DNA of 64,000 bases, from contig NZ_CP134772.1 of NCBI RefSeq assembly GCF_031882575.1, forward strand, positions 5,344,501 through 5,408,500, given 5' to 3'. Made by a program: the position numbers and the translations under genes. Shown here one piece after another: positions 9,164-17,073 of this stretch; the stretch's first letter is position 1, and each line of letters starts with the position of its first letter. Under the pieces are notes generated by a model. It worked only from the letters and a program-made list of their open reading frames with translations, ran no database searches and was not told where the DNA came from. Origin of the DNA: Pseudomonas sp. VD-NE ins. Its GTDB lineage: Bacteria; Pseudomonadota; Gammaproteobacteria; Pseudomonadales; Pseudomonadaceae.

Positions 9164-11686
9164 TCAACCCGCTTTCTGTTCGGTGGAGGTGACGTCGGCC
9201 AGCGTGTCCGGCGTGCAGCGCAAATCACCGATCATCAACACATTGTTTTCGCTGCGATGGCTGTCGGCATCGAGACGGAACTGGCACAGCAACTGTTTGC
9301 CCTGCCGCACTTCCAGCGTCGGTGAGCCGGCGTTCATTTCCATCGAGAAGAACCCGTCGACTTCGGTCACCCCACGGCTGGCGTGGTTGATCACGTGGTG
9401 GCCCTTGAGCGGACGCCCTTGGCCGTCCACCAGTCGGCCGAGCACGGTGAGGGTTTTCATCACGCGGACCTTGCGGTATTCCACGCCGCCCTTGTTCAAG
9501 TGATAACGAGTGCGCGCCGGTTCGATGGTGGCGGCCGGTACGTTGTTGCCTTCGAAGTCGAAACTCACCGAGCTGTTCTGATACGCGGTAATCGGGATGA
9601 AATTGCGCCCCGGCTTCAACGCCGCACCGCCACCGCTGTAATCGTCGGCGCGCAGAACGATGTCCTCGATGTCCGATTCCACATCCACGATCATGCCGGC
9701 GCCGCGCACTTCGCTCTGGCTGGTCATGAGTATCTGCTGCCCGCCGACCACCAGGGTGCTGTCGACGTTAAGGCCGCCCGTGAAGTTGCCGTTGTAGGAG
9801 GAGCGCTGAATGAAGCCATCGCCATTAACCGCGTCGGTGCGGAAGTTGGCGAGGCTGGCAACGCCCACCCCGTAAGTGTCGGTAAGTGCCGTGAGCGACA
9901 CGTTTTGCAGGACGTGATCCTGAAAATCCTTGCGCCAGCCAAGAGAAGCATTGTTGTCCCGCCTGCCGTCGCGGGCCGTGCGCGACCCGATACTGCCGGT
10001 GATCTGCTGACCGGGTGCGCCGAGCGCCATGTTGATGCTCAGGTCGACTCCACGGTTGCGTGCATCGCCGCTGCTGAAACTGCCCGGCCGATCAAAAATC
10101 GACAGGCGCCAACTGGCATCGCTGCCCAGCACCATCGTGCGCTGGGTCCAGCCCAGATCGACACCCATGCCCTCGACATTGCCCTCGCTGTGCGAAACCC
10201 GCGCGTTGACCGAACTCTTGCTGCTGATGCGATGGTTGAGCGCCAGCGATGAATTGCTGGTCTGCCCGATAAACACATTGCGCGGGCGCACTCGGGTGCC
10301 GTCGGGCAACGTATCGTAGGTATTGGTGGTGTCGAGCCAACTGCGGTTGTGGCTGACGACGAGGCTACCGGCGCCATAGTTGTAGAGGCTTTGCAGATCG
10401 AGACCGGTGCCGTAATCCTCGGTCTTGTAGACGTTGGCGTACAGGCTGATGTGGTTGGCCAGGGTCCAGTCGATGGACGTGCCGTATTGCAGTTTTTCGC
10501 GAATCTGCCGTGCCGACAGGCCGAGAATCACCCGTGGATGCAGCAGGTAATTCACCGAAGCGCCCGCCGTCGGGCTGCCGCTGGCCTGAGTGTCCCAGTT
10601 GCTCAGCAGTTTCTGTTCTTCGCCGGCAAAGACGTTGTAGCGCCAGCGCTCGTCGAGGTTGCGCCAGTTGTTGGGCTTGTACACCAGCTCCTGGGTGGTG
10701 GAAGTGATCTGGCCGTCTTCGATCAGGCGCACTTCCACTTCATAAATGCCGCCGGGCAATGGTCGGGTGTCGAGGGTCTGTAAACCGGCCGGCACCGATT
10801 GGGTATTGATCAGCAAACCATCGCGCCAGATCTCGACGGAACCCTGGCGGTTGGCGGTGACGTAGATCGGATAAACGCTAGGCATCGGGCTGTTGATGGC
10901 CAGGCTATCGGAGCTGCCGTACATCACACCGACGGCGGTGTCGGGGCTGGTGCCGAACGTGCGCGGTTGGCGCGTCAGCCCTTCGGAATTGGGGGTGAAA
11001 TAACCCAGACGGAAAAAACTGCCTTGCAGTTCGCGCTGGGTGTGCAGCTCTTGAATGGCGTGATACAGCTTGTCGTCCGGACCACCGAGACGGGCCAATT
11101 GCAGGTTGAGCGTCTGGCTCCAGTTGCCCAGGCTGGAGCTGGCTTCGAGGCCAAAGCGTCCGCCGAGATCCTGGTCCTGACCGCCATTGAGGTTGAGCTG
11201 ATTGCGCACCATCAAGCCGTGGCTGCCGCCATCAGGCTGATCGTAGAAACGTTTGGCCTCGACATCGCGCTCGGCGTTTTCGGTGAGAATCGAGACCAGC
11301 GAGTTTTCCAGGTTGTAGTGCACCGCCAGAAACTGGTCCGGGCAGGAACCGCTGCACGCCCCCAACGGCACGCCGGGCTTGAGATAGCTCGCCCACTTTT
11401 CGCGTTCGGCGGGGCCAAAGCGGTTTTCGCTGGTGTCGGTGAATTCGAGCAGGGTGATGCGATCATCGCGGGATAACACCACCATGGCCTCACCCAGTGG
11501 TTGCTGATCGACTTCGACCCGTACCGCCAGCGGCACATCAAAGAAATGCTCCTCGAAATCCGCCGGCAAACCCTTGGCCTGCGCCAGCAGACTGCGGGGT
11601 GTGGTACCGGTGGAGTTGGAAGCCACGGCTGCGCTGGCACAAAACAACAGCGCAAGCGCAGCCGCGATGGGTGTCATCGGGAACAT
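9164..11686 (-). CDS. CS1-type fimbrial outer membrane usher (CooC/TcfC-like)
   Basis: 840 residues with a signal peptide (MFPMTPIAAALALLFCASAAVAS). Ushers form a 24-strand barrel that receives chaperone-subunit complexes and extrudes the fibre. Features seen: an N-terminal periplasmic region with a CSGSC pair, a central strand-rich barrel with a plug-like segment (VEIWRDGLLINTQSVPAGLQTLDTRPL read in parts), and a C-terminal soluble domain (VLGRLVDGQGRPLKGHHV, then LCQFRL). This order matches the TcfC/CooC family rather than FimD. ATG 11686 gives the signal peptide; ATG 11677 is a possible alternative. The gene lies 113 bp downstream of the major pilin, typical of an operon with a highly expressed first gene. 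Confidence 0.88.
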   Translation of the reverse strand: MFPMTPIAAALALLFCASAAVASNSTGTTPRSLLAQAKGLPADFEEHFFDVPLAVRVEVDQQPLGEAMVVLSRDDRITLLEFTDTSENRFGPAEREKWASYLKPGVPLGACSGSCPDQFLAVHYNLENSLVSILTENAERDVEAKRFYDQPDGGSHGLMVRNQLNLNGGQDQDLGGRFGLEASSSLGNWSQTLNLQLARLGGPDDKLYHAIQELHTQRELQGSFFRLGYFTPNSEGLTRQPRTFGTSPDTAVGVMYGSSDSLAINSPMPSVYPIYVTANRQGSVEIWRDGLLINTQSVPAGLQTLDTRPLPGGIYEVEVRLIEDGQITSTTQELVYKPNNWRNLDERWRYNVFAGEEQKLLSNWDTQASGSPTAGASVNYLLHPRVILGLSARQIREKLQYGTSIDWTLANHISLYANVYKTEDYGTGLDLQSLYNYGAGSLVVSHNRSWLDTTNTYDTLPDGTRVRPRNVFIGQTSNSSLALNHRISSKSSVNARVSHSEGNVEGMGVDLGWTQRTMVLGSDASWRLSIFDRPGSFSSGDARNRGVDLSINMALGAPGQQITGSIGSRTARDGRRDNNASLGWRKDFQDHVLQNVSLTALTDTYGVGVASLANFRTDAVNGDGFIQRSSYNGNFTGGLNVDSTLVVGGQQILMTSQSEVRGAGMIVDVESDIEDIVLRADDYSGGGAALKPGRNFIPITAYQNSSVSFDFEGNNVPAATIEPARTRYHLNKGGVEYRKVRVMKTLTVLGRLVDGQGRPLKGHHVINHASRGVTEVDGFFSMEMNAGSPTLEVRQGKQLLCQFRLDADSHRSENNVLMIGDLRCTPDTLADVTSTEQKAG

Positions 11687-11799
11687 GAACTCGTACTCTG
11701 ATTTACAAACAAGGAAAGTCCGGCGGGGCAACCACTGCTGACTGCCCCGTCGGTTAGCGCCACTTGTACAAGTGCACGCTTAGTGCCCGATCAATGTGA

Positions 11800-12291
11800 T
11801 CAGTTGGTCGCAACCGGTGGCACGGCATCGAAGATCATTGCCACGGAACCGGTGTAATCGCCCGGCTGGAAGTTGCTGCCTACGGCGCTGATGTTCAGCG
11901 GCGCGCGGTAGTTGACGTCGGACTCCGACTCGCCCACCACCATTTGCGGAGTCAAGGTCAACTCCCTGTTGTTAAGCAACACACGCAGGTCAATGGAGGT
12001 ATTGCCGGCGATCAGTTTCGGCTGGCTTTCGAGGCTGGCGTGTACCGAGCCGTTGTTGTTACGCACATCGAAGAAACCATTGACGTCGCGCATCTTGCCG
12101 GTGGTTGGCTGATAGCTCATGTCCTGGTCCTTGTTGACCAGATCCGGGTCGGTCGGCACAACATAGAAACCGTTGGTCGGCACATGAGCGACAAGGCTGA
12201 TCGAGTGCGACGCTTCACCAGCGGCGAATGCGCCAGTGGAACCCAGTGCCAGAAGAGCCAGTGGAGCGGCGATTGCGAGTTTCTTGAACAT
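11800..12291 (-). CDS. CS1-type fimbrial major pilin subunit
   Basis: 163 residues. Signal peptide MFKKLAIAAPLALLALGSTG followed by AFA and cleavage before AGEASHS. The mature part (about 140 residues, no cysteine) has the CS1/CooA/CblA pilin layout: an exposed N-terminal strand (SHSISLVAHVPTNGFYVVP), a central IDLRVLLNNREL, and a C-terminal FQPGDYTGSVAMIFDA. In this family the N-terminal strand is donated to the neighbouring subunit. It is the first gene of the operon, with a 511-bp divergent region upstream holding a 12-bp inverted repeat. An in-frame extension to 12348 would lack a clean signal peptide and is rejected. Confidence 0.85.
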   Translation of the reverse strand: MFKKLAIAAPLALLALGSTGAFAAGEASHSISLVAHVPTNGFYVVPTDPDLVNKDQDMSYQPTTGKMRDVNGFFDVRNNNGSVHASLESQPKLIAGNTSIDLRVLLNNRELTLTPQMVVGESESDVNYRAPLNISAVGSNFQPGDYTGSVAMIFDAVPPVATN

Positions 12292-12753
12292 CGTTATGTA
12301 CCTGTTTTCTTGATAGGGGGATGAGCATTGAAAGTTCAAGACCAACACTGGCCGAATCGCTGCCCGGCTTGTTTCAGGTCAACTTAAACTTTCAATGCCG
12401 GAGCATCATCGGCTGTTAACTCTGGGAAGTAAGCAGGCAACTTCCGACAACCTCGTAGTTAAACAACCCCATGACCCGCGAGAAAAAAGAACAAAAAAAC
12501 AATATTCGAAACAGTAACTGTAAGTTATCCCCTACAGACAGTTTAAGTTAAAAAACCATACAGCAACTTCGCCCTGCCAGCACGGCTACATTGCGTTGTT
12601 TAGAACATATACTCTACAGCAAATAGAGTGATGACTTTAACTTTCAAGTTATCGCTGACGAAATCCCGCCTGAACACCCATCGCTTGCATTTACCTTGCA
12701 GATGCCGCTCGTCAGCCCGGGTCACGGCTCAGGGAAAAAGCGCTTGCGCCCGC
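12292..12753. promoter_or_regulatory. divergent intergenic region; fimbrial leader with 12-bp inverted repeat
   Basis: A long AT-rich gap between the fimbrial operon and the PadR gene with no convincing coding frame. It contains GCATTGAAAGTT (12325-12336) and its exact reverse complement AACTTTCAATGC (12387-12398), 50 bases apart, which would be in the 5' leader of the fimbrial mRNA if transcription starts upstream of 12398. A second smaller palindrome is TAACTT-TC-AAGTTA (12638-12651). Promoter boxes could not be placed with confidence. Confidence 0.45.
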
Positions 12754-12771
12754 CTTAAGATATATCTTAAG
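12754..12771. promoter_or_regulatory. perfect 18-bp palindrome, probable PadR/YqjI-type operator
   Basis: CTTAAGATATATCTTAAG is a perfect palindrome ending 31 bases before the PadR start codon. A weaker TTGTATCTAAAC follows directly. PadR regulators usually bind inverted repeats over their own promoters, and E. coli YqjI represses itself and the neighbouring yqjH. Here the palindrome is placed to control the regulator and the overlapping reductase gene together. Position and symmetry are seen; binding is inferred. Confidence 0.65.
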
Positions 12772-12802
12772 TTGTATCTAAACACGACGAGAGAAGACAG
12801 AA

Positions 12803-13378
12803 ATGAGAGACCATCATTCCCCCCACCGCGAACACGGCGACGGCCGTGACGGCTTCGAGAAGCGCCCCGGACGCGAGCGCGGCGGCCGTGGCCCCCGGGT
12901 GTTCGCCCCCGGCGATCTGAAACTGCTGTTGCTGGCGCTGGTCGCTGAACAGCCGTGTCACGGCTATGACCTGATCCGCCAGATCGAAGGCATGTTCGAC
13001 GGCGCGTACAGCCCGAGTCCCGGGGTGATCTACCCGACCCTGACCTTTCTTGAAGAGAGCGAGCTGATCACCGGCGACGCCGAGGGTGGCAAAAAACGCT
13101 ACAGCGTCACCGAGGCCGGTCGTTTGTCTTTAAGCGAGCAAGCCGTGGCGCTGGACGGTGTGCGGATGCGCATCGATGTGAGCAAACGCTCGCTGCGCGG
13201 CCATGATCGGCCGCCGGAAATCCACGAAGCGGTACACAACCTGCGCCATGCCCTGCAGATGCACCACGGCCGCTGGAGCGCCGAAGAAATCCTGCGCGTG
13301 CGTGACCTGCTCAACGACACCGCCAAAGCCATCGTCGACGGCCCTGCCGTTCAACCTGTTTCGGAGAAAAGCGAATGA
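12803..13378 (+). CDS. PadR family regulator, YqjI-like
   Basis: 191 residues. The N-terminal tail (MRDHHSPHREHGDGRDG) is rich in histidine. The winged-helix DNA-binding domain follows at about 35-115 (LKLLLLALVAEQPCHGYDLIRQIEGMFDG, then SPGVIYPTLTFLEE and GKKRYSVTEAG, each a typical PadR landmark). The C-terminal helices (about 120-180) would form the dimer interface. E. coli YqjI has a similar metal-binding tail and represses yqjH in a nickel- and iron-related way; the same gene pair here supports that assignment. The histidine tail could be the metal sensor, but it lacks the cysteines of the E. coli tail. The last codon overlaps the next gene in ATGA, so the two are co-translated. Confidence 0.85.
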   Translation: MRDHHSPHREHGDGRDGFEKRPGRERGGRGPRVFAPGDLKLLLLALVAEQPCHGYDLIRQIEGMFDGAYSPSPGVIYPTLTFLEESELITGDAEGGKKRYSVTEAGRLSLSEQAVALDGVRMRIDVSKRSLRGHDRPPEIHEAVHNLRHALQMHHGRWSAEEILRVRDLLNDTAKAIVDGPAVQPVSEKSE

Positions 13379-14163
13379 CTGCAGTCGATACCCAAACCAT
13401 TCACCGCGTGATGCACGAAATCAAACGCCGCAAGCTCGAAGTCCTGCGCGTGGTCGACCTGACCCCGCGCATGCGCCGCATCACCCTCGGTGGGCCGGAG
13501 CTGGCCGGTTTCATCAGCCTGGGCACCGATGATCACGTCAAACTGTTGTTCCCGCAGAATGCCGAACAGGTGGCAGCGCTGGAGACCATGGTGCTCGGCG
13601 CCGGCAAGGACGATGGGCCGAAACCGGAAATGCGCGACTACACCCCGCGTCGCTACGACCTCGATGCGCTGGAGCTGGATATCGACTTCGTTCTGCACGG
13701 TGACGGCCCTGCGTCGACTTGGGCCGAACAGGCCCAACCCGGGCAATTCCTGCACATCGGCGGCCCGCGCGGTTCGATGATCGTGCCGGACATTTTCGAC
13801 AGCTACCTGCTGATCGGCGATGAAACCGCCCTGCCCGCCATCGCCCGGCGTCTCGAAGGTCTGGCGGCCAATCGCAAGGCGCTGGTGGTGATCGAAGTGG
13901 AGAACGGCGCCGAGCAGCAAATACTGGAGAGCCCGGCGCAGGTCAATGTGATCTGGGTGTTGCGCGAGGGTGGCCGGGACAATCTGCTGGCGACGGTGAA
14001 GCAATTGCAGGTGCCCAAGGGCAATCTGTATGCGTGGGTCGCGACGGAAACGAAAGTTTCACGGCAGATCCGCCGGGTGCTGATCGATGAGCATGGGCTG
14101 GATGAGCAACTGATCAAAGCCGTCGGTTACTGGCGCGCCGAGGGCAGTCCCGAAGAAGAATGA
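13375..14163 (+). CDS. siderophore-interacting protein, FAD-dependent ferric reductase (YqjH/ViuB family)
   Basis: 262 residues. An N-terminal FAD-binding barrel (about 15-130) carries the landmark RDYTPRRYD that holds the flavin, and HGDGPASTWA follows as in ViuB/YqjH proteins. The C-terminal NAD(P)H-binding half has YLLIGDETALPAIARRLE and ends with the YWRAEG segment characteristic of the family. The enzyme reduces ferric iron in siderophores or chelates in the cytoplasm, releasing ferrous iron. It overlaps the PadR gene by 4 bp (ATGA) and presumably shares its palindromic operator. Function by family is strong; the natural substrate is unknown. Confidence 0.88.
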   Translation: MTAVDTQTIHRVMHEIKRRKLEVLRVVDLTPRMRRITLGGPELAGFISLGTDDHVKLLFPQNAEQVAALETMVLGAGKDDGPKPEMRDYTPRRYDLDALELDIDFVLHGDGPASTWAEQAQPGQFLHIGGPRGSMIVPDIFDSYLLIGDETALPAIARRLEGLAANRKALVVIEVENGAEQQILESPAQVNVIWVLREGGRDNLLATVKQLQVPKGNLYAWVATETKVSRQIRRVLIDEHGLDEQLIKAVGYWRAEGSPEEE

Positions 14164-14170
14164 GAACCCT

Positions 14171-14258
14171 GTGGGAGCGAGCCTGCTCGCGAAGGCGTCA
14201 GCACCTTCAACATCCATGGTGACTGACACAACGCATTCGCGAGCAGGCTCGCTCCCAC
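14171..14258. repeat. REP pair (BIME-like), GTGGGAGCGAGC type
   Basis: Two inverted 23-base arms (14171-14193 and 14236-14258) are exact reverse complements, beginning GTGGGAGCGAGCC and ending GGCTCGCTCCCAC. It lies between the convergent reductase and membrane protein genes. The same type recurs at 19572, 50673 and 53041. Confidence 0.85.
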
Positions 14259-14266
14259 CCTGTATC

Positions 14267-14908
14267 TTAACTTCGTGCGGCTTGCCAGCGATCGATGCCA
14301 ATGACCAGCAACCCAATCACCACAAACCCCACCAATATCCCCCCGGCATTGACCAGCACCTGTGGATAACCCAACACCGCCACATCAATGAACGGGTACG
14401 CATACGCGCCGAGCCAATGCCCGCGCAGCAAGGCGTAAATGAAATACACCAGCGGATAAATCAGCCACACCGGCAGATGCCACCAGCACAAAGTGCCCTT
14501 GGGCACGCACACCCACCAATAGACCAGAAACAGCAGCGGCATCACGTCGTGCAGCAGTTCATCGGCAATAAACTGCCAACCTTCGGGATGCCACAAATGC
14601 CGCAGCAAGATGCTGTAGGCGAGGCCGACCACAGCAATGCTCACGGCAATGCCACTGCTCACCCACGGCTGCAAGAACCAGCGGCGCGCAGCAGACTCAC
14701 GCGCGGTCACGGCACAGGTCAGCACCGTCGCCACCAGCGTATTGGTCAGAATCGTGAAGTAGCTGAAAAAACTCACCACGCCGCCCAACAGGCTCGCGCC
14801 AACGCTTAAACGGGCGAAGAAAATCAGGTACAGCTGAATGCCCAAACCCGCCCAGCCTAGAACGGCTGCGCAGGTAATCAGGCGACGGCGCCAACAACCG
14901 GCGTCCAT
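14267..14908 (-). CDS. Pr6Pr family integral membrane protein
   Basis: 213 residues with about six hydrophobic helices: near 10-30 (LITCAAVLGWAGLGIQLYLIF read in parts), 38-65 (FFSYFTILTN), 85-105, 118-135 (DVMPLLFLVYWWVC), 143-165 (LPVWLIYPLVYFIYALLRG) and 188-205. The FSYFTILTN and YPLVYFIY segments and the histidine in LLHDVMP are typical of the FAR-17a/AIG1-like Pr6Pr membrane proteins. Eukaryotic relatives are androgen-dependent hydrolases, but the bacterial role is unknown. The start codon follows the VF530 stop by 1 bp, so the two form an operon. Confidence 0.7.
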   Translation of the reverse strand: MDAGCWRRRLITCAAVLGWAGLGIQLYLIFFARLSVGASLLGGVVSFFSYFTILTNTLVATVLTCAVTARESAARRWFLQPWVSSGIAVSIAVVGLAYSILLRHLWHPEGWQFIADELLHDVMPLLFLVYWWVCVPKGTLCWWHLPVWLIYPLVYFIYALLRGHWLGAYAYPFIDVAVLGYPQVLVNAGGILVGFVVIGLLVIGIDRWQAARS

Positions 14909-14909
14909 T

Positions 14910-15140
14910 TCAGAGCGGTCGCTTGGTGCGCATCAACTTTACGTACAAACGCTCGACCTTCTCCCGCGCCCACGGGGTTTTGCGCAGAAACGTCAGGCTC
15001 GACTTGATGCTCGGGTCGCTCTTGAAGCAGCGAATATCGATGCGCTCGGCCAGCCCCGACCATTCGTAATGGGCCACCAACGCATTGAGGATCTGTTCAA
15101 GGGTCACGCCGTGCAGCGGATCGGGGGTTTGTTCGTTCAT
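14910..15140 (-). CDS. VF530 family small DNA-binding-like protein (DUF2132)
   Basis: 76 residues. The pattern [21 protein letters not shown], then [24 protein letters not shown] and VERLYV, is the hallmark of the VF530/DUF2132 family (the first stretch continues as one helix-turn unit). The V. fischeri structure is a compact helical fold proposed to bind DNA; no physiological role is established. Transcribed leftward and followed directly by the Pr6Pr gene. Confidence 0.8.
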   Translation of the reverse strand: MNEQTPDPLHGVTLEQILNALVAHYEWSGLAERIDIRCFKSDPSIKSSLTFLRKTPWAREKVERLYVKLMRTKRPL

Positions 15141-15236
15141 GCCAGGCCTTTGGGCGAAGTGAAAATGCAGAAGCCGCGCACCTTAGCCGAGGGGGTGGTT
15201 CGGTGGAAGGGCTTCCTTCAAATGTAGGTCAAGGTC

Positions 15237-15312
15237 AAAAGATCGCAGCGTTCCGCAGCTCCTACAGGTGTATGCATTTCAATGTAGGAGCTGCCGAAGG
15301 CTGCGATCTTTT
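15237..15312. repeat. REP-like hairpin, AAAAGATCGCAGC type
   Basis: Arms AAAAGATCGCAGC (15237-15249) and GCTGCGATCTTTT (15300-15312), with inner CAGCTCCTACA/TGTAGGAGCTG complementarity. It occupies the 333-bp gap 15141-15473 before the OprB porin; I see no gene in that gap and no confident promoter. The same type recurs at 35804-35884. Confidence 0.8.
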
Positions 15313-15473
15313 CGCACTGTTACCAAATCCGAAAGGATGCATGTTCACAAAAGGCCTTTGTCTTTTTGTAACAGATCATTATCCTGCCGCCCTTCCGCTG
15401 AATCGCTTCACTGCCTGCGACTTATTGAAGCACTCAGCTCGCACCCCCGAAAACACCAAAAAAAGACTTAGCC

Positions 15474-16835
15474 ATGCCCGATTTTTCCTTCTCCCGAGAC
15501 AGCGCTATCTCAGCCCTGCGCACCCTAGGCGGCTGCACCGCCCTCGGCCTCGCCACTTGCGCCCAAGCGGCGCCCGCGTTCGACAGTGACTCACCGTACA
15601 TGCTCGGTGACTGGAACGGCACGCGTACAGAACTCTCGGAAAAAGGCTACGACTTCAAGCTCGATTACACCGGCGAAATGGGCAGCAACCTCCACGGTGG
15701 CTACGACCATGACCGCACCGCGCGTTACAGCGATCAGTTCGGCCTTGGCACACACCTGGACCTGCAGAAGATCCTCGGCTGGGACGACGCCGAGTTTCAA
15801 CTGACCATCACCAAACGCAGCGGCAACAACATCAGCAACGACCGCATCAACGATCCGCGCGTTGGCGGCTTCACCTCGGCTCAGGAAGTCTGGGGCCGTG
15901 GCCAGACCACGCGCCTGACGCAGATGTGGTATCAGCAGAAATTCTTCGATCAGAAACTCGACATCAAGGTCGGTCGTTTCGGCGAAGGCGAAGACTTCAA
16001 CAGCTTCCCGTGCGACTTCCAGAACCTCGCGTTCTGCGGCTCGCAGGTCGGTAACTGGGTCGGCGGCATCTGGTACAACTGGCCGGTCAGCCAGTGGGCG
16101 CTACGCGTCAAATATCACCTGACCCCAGAGCTGTACGCACAGGTCGGCGCTTACGAGCAGAACCCGTCGAACCTCGATCGCGGCAACGGCTTCAAACTCA
16201 GCGGCAGCGGCACCCAAGGCGCAATCCTGCCGATCGAACTGGTGTGGACGCCGAAACTCAACGGCCTGCCGGGTGAATATCGCGCCGGTTACTACTACAG
16301 CAACGCCAACGCCACTGACGTCTATAAAGACAACCACGGCCAACCAGCCGCCCTCAGCGGCGAAGCCTACCGCAGCGCGTCGAGCAAACACGGCGTGTGG
16401 CTGGGTATCCAGCAGCAGATCACCAGCGTCGCCAGCGATAACAGTCGCGGCTTGAGCGTGTTCGCCAACGGCACGATGCACGACAAGAAAACCAACGCGA
16501 TCGACAACTACGTGCAGGCCGGCATCACCTACAAAGGCCCGTTCGATGCCCGCGCCAAGGACGACATCGGCTTCGCCCTCGCCCGCGTGCACGTCAACCC
16601 GGCCTTCCGCAAAAACGCTGAAGCCAGCAACCGCGCCAACGCCGTGTACGACTACGACGACCCGTCCTTCCTGCCGCCGCAAGACACCGAATACAGCGCC
16701 GAGCTGTATTACGGCGTGCACGTGACCAACTGGCTGACCGTACGCCCGAACCTGCAATACATCCGCCACCCCGGTGGCGTGAACAACGTCGACGACGCCC
16801 TGATCGGCGGGATCAAGATCCAGTCCTCGTTCTAA
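15474..16835 (+). CDS. OprB-type carbohydrate-selective porin
   Basis: 453 residues with a signal-peptide-like start (about 1-33, ending ATCAQAAPAF). The mature part shows the OprB signature: YMLGDWNGTRTELSEKGYDF near the N-terminus, alternating beta strands, RFGEGEDFNSFPCDFQNLAFCG with a cysteine pair, and a terminal strand ending in phenylalanine (GGIKIQSSF) that outer membrane barrels need for BamA recognition. OprB porins admit glucose and other sugars to the periplasm. The gene precedes glucose dehydrogenase (238 bp with a REP element), an arrangement also known from P. putida, so it likely feeds the periplasmic oxidation route. Confidence 0.9.
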   Translation: MPDFSFSRDSAISALRTLGGCTALGLATCAQAAPAFDSDSPYMLGDWNGTRTELSEKGYDFKLDYTGEMGSNLHGGYDHDRTARYSDQFGLGTHLDLQKILGWDDAEFQLTITKRSGNNISNDRINDPRVGGFTSAQEVWGRGQTTRLTQMWYQQKFFDQKLDIKVGRFGEGEDFNSFPCDFQNLAFCGSQVGNWVGGIWYNWPVSQWALRVKYHLTPELYAQVGAYEQNPSNLDRGNGFKLSGSGTQGAILPIELVWTPKLNGLPGEYRAGYYYSNANATDVYKDNHGQPAALSGEAYRSASSKHGVWLGIQQQITSVASDNSRGLSVFANGTMHDKKTNAIDNYVQAGITYKGPFDARAKDDIGFALARVHVNPAFRKNAEASNRANAVYDYDDPSFLPPQDTEYSAELYYGVHVTNWLTVRPNLQYIRHPGGVNNVDDALIGGIKIQSSF

Positions 16836-16850
16836 CCGACACCAAAAAAA

Positions 16851-16959
16851 CCTGTGGGAGCTGCGGTGCGACGATTCGACTTGCCAGCGATAGCGGTGGG
16901 TCTGTCACTGAAAATGCCAACTGATAGACCGCCATCGCTGGCAAGCCAGCTCCCACAGG
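16851..16959. repeat. REP-like inverted repeat, CCTGTGGGAGCTG / TTGCCAGCGAT type
   Basis: Outer arms CCTGTGGGAGCT (16851-16862) and AGCTCCCACAGG (16948-16959), inner complementarity TTGCCAGCGAT...ATCGCTGGCAA. It lies between the OprB porin and glucose dehydrogenase genes and could shape their relative mRNA levels. Confidence 0.8.
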
Positions 16960-17073
16960 GGATTTATGAAATTCGTTAGCTAGACAAGTTTTTATCTGAA
17001 CCATGCCTGTGCCAAATCGTCATCTAAAGTGACTACAGCGCGGGACTACATAAACGTCACGGAGAATCACACT

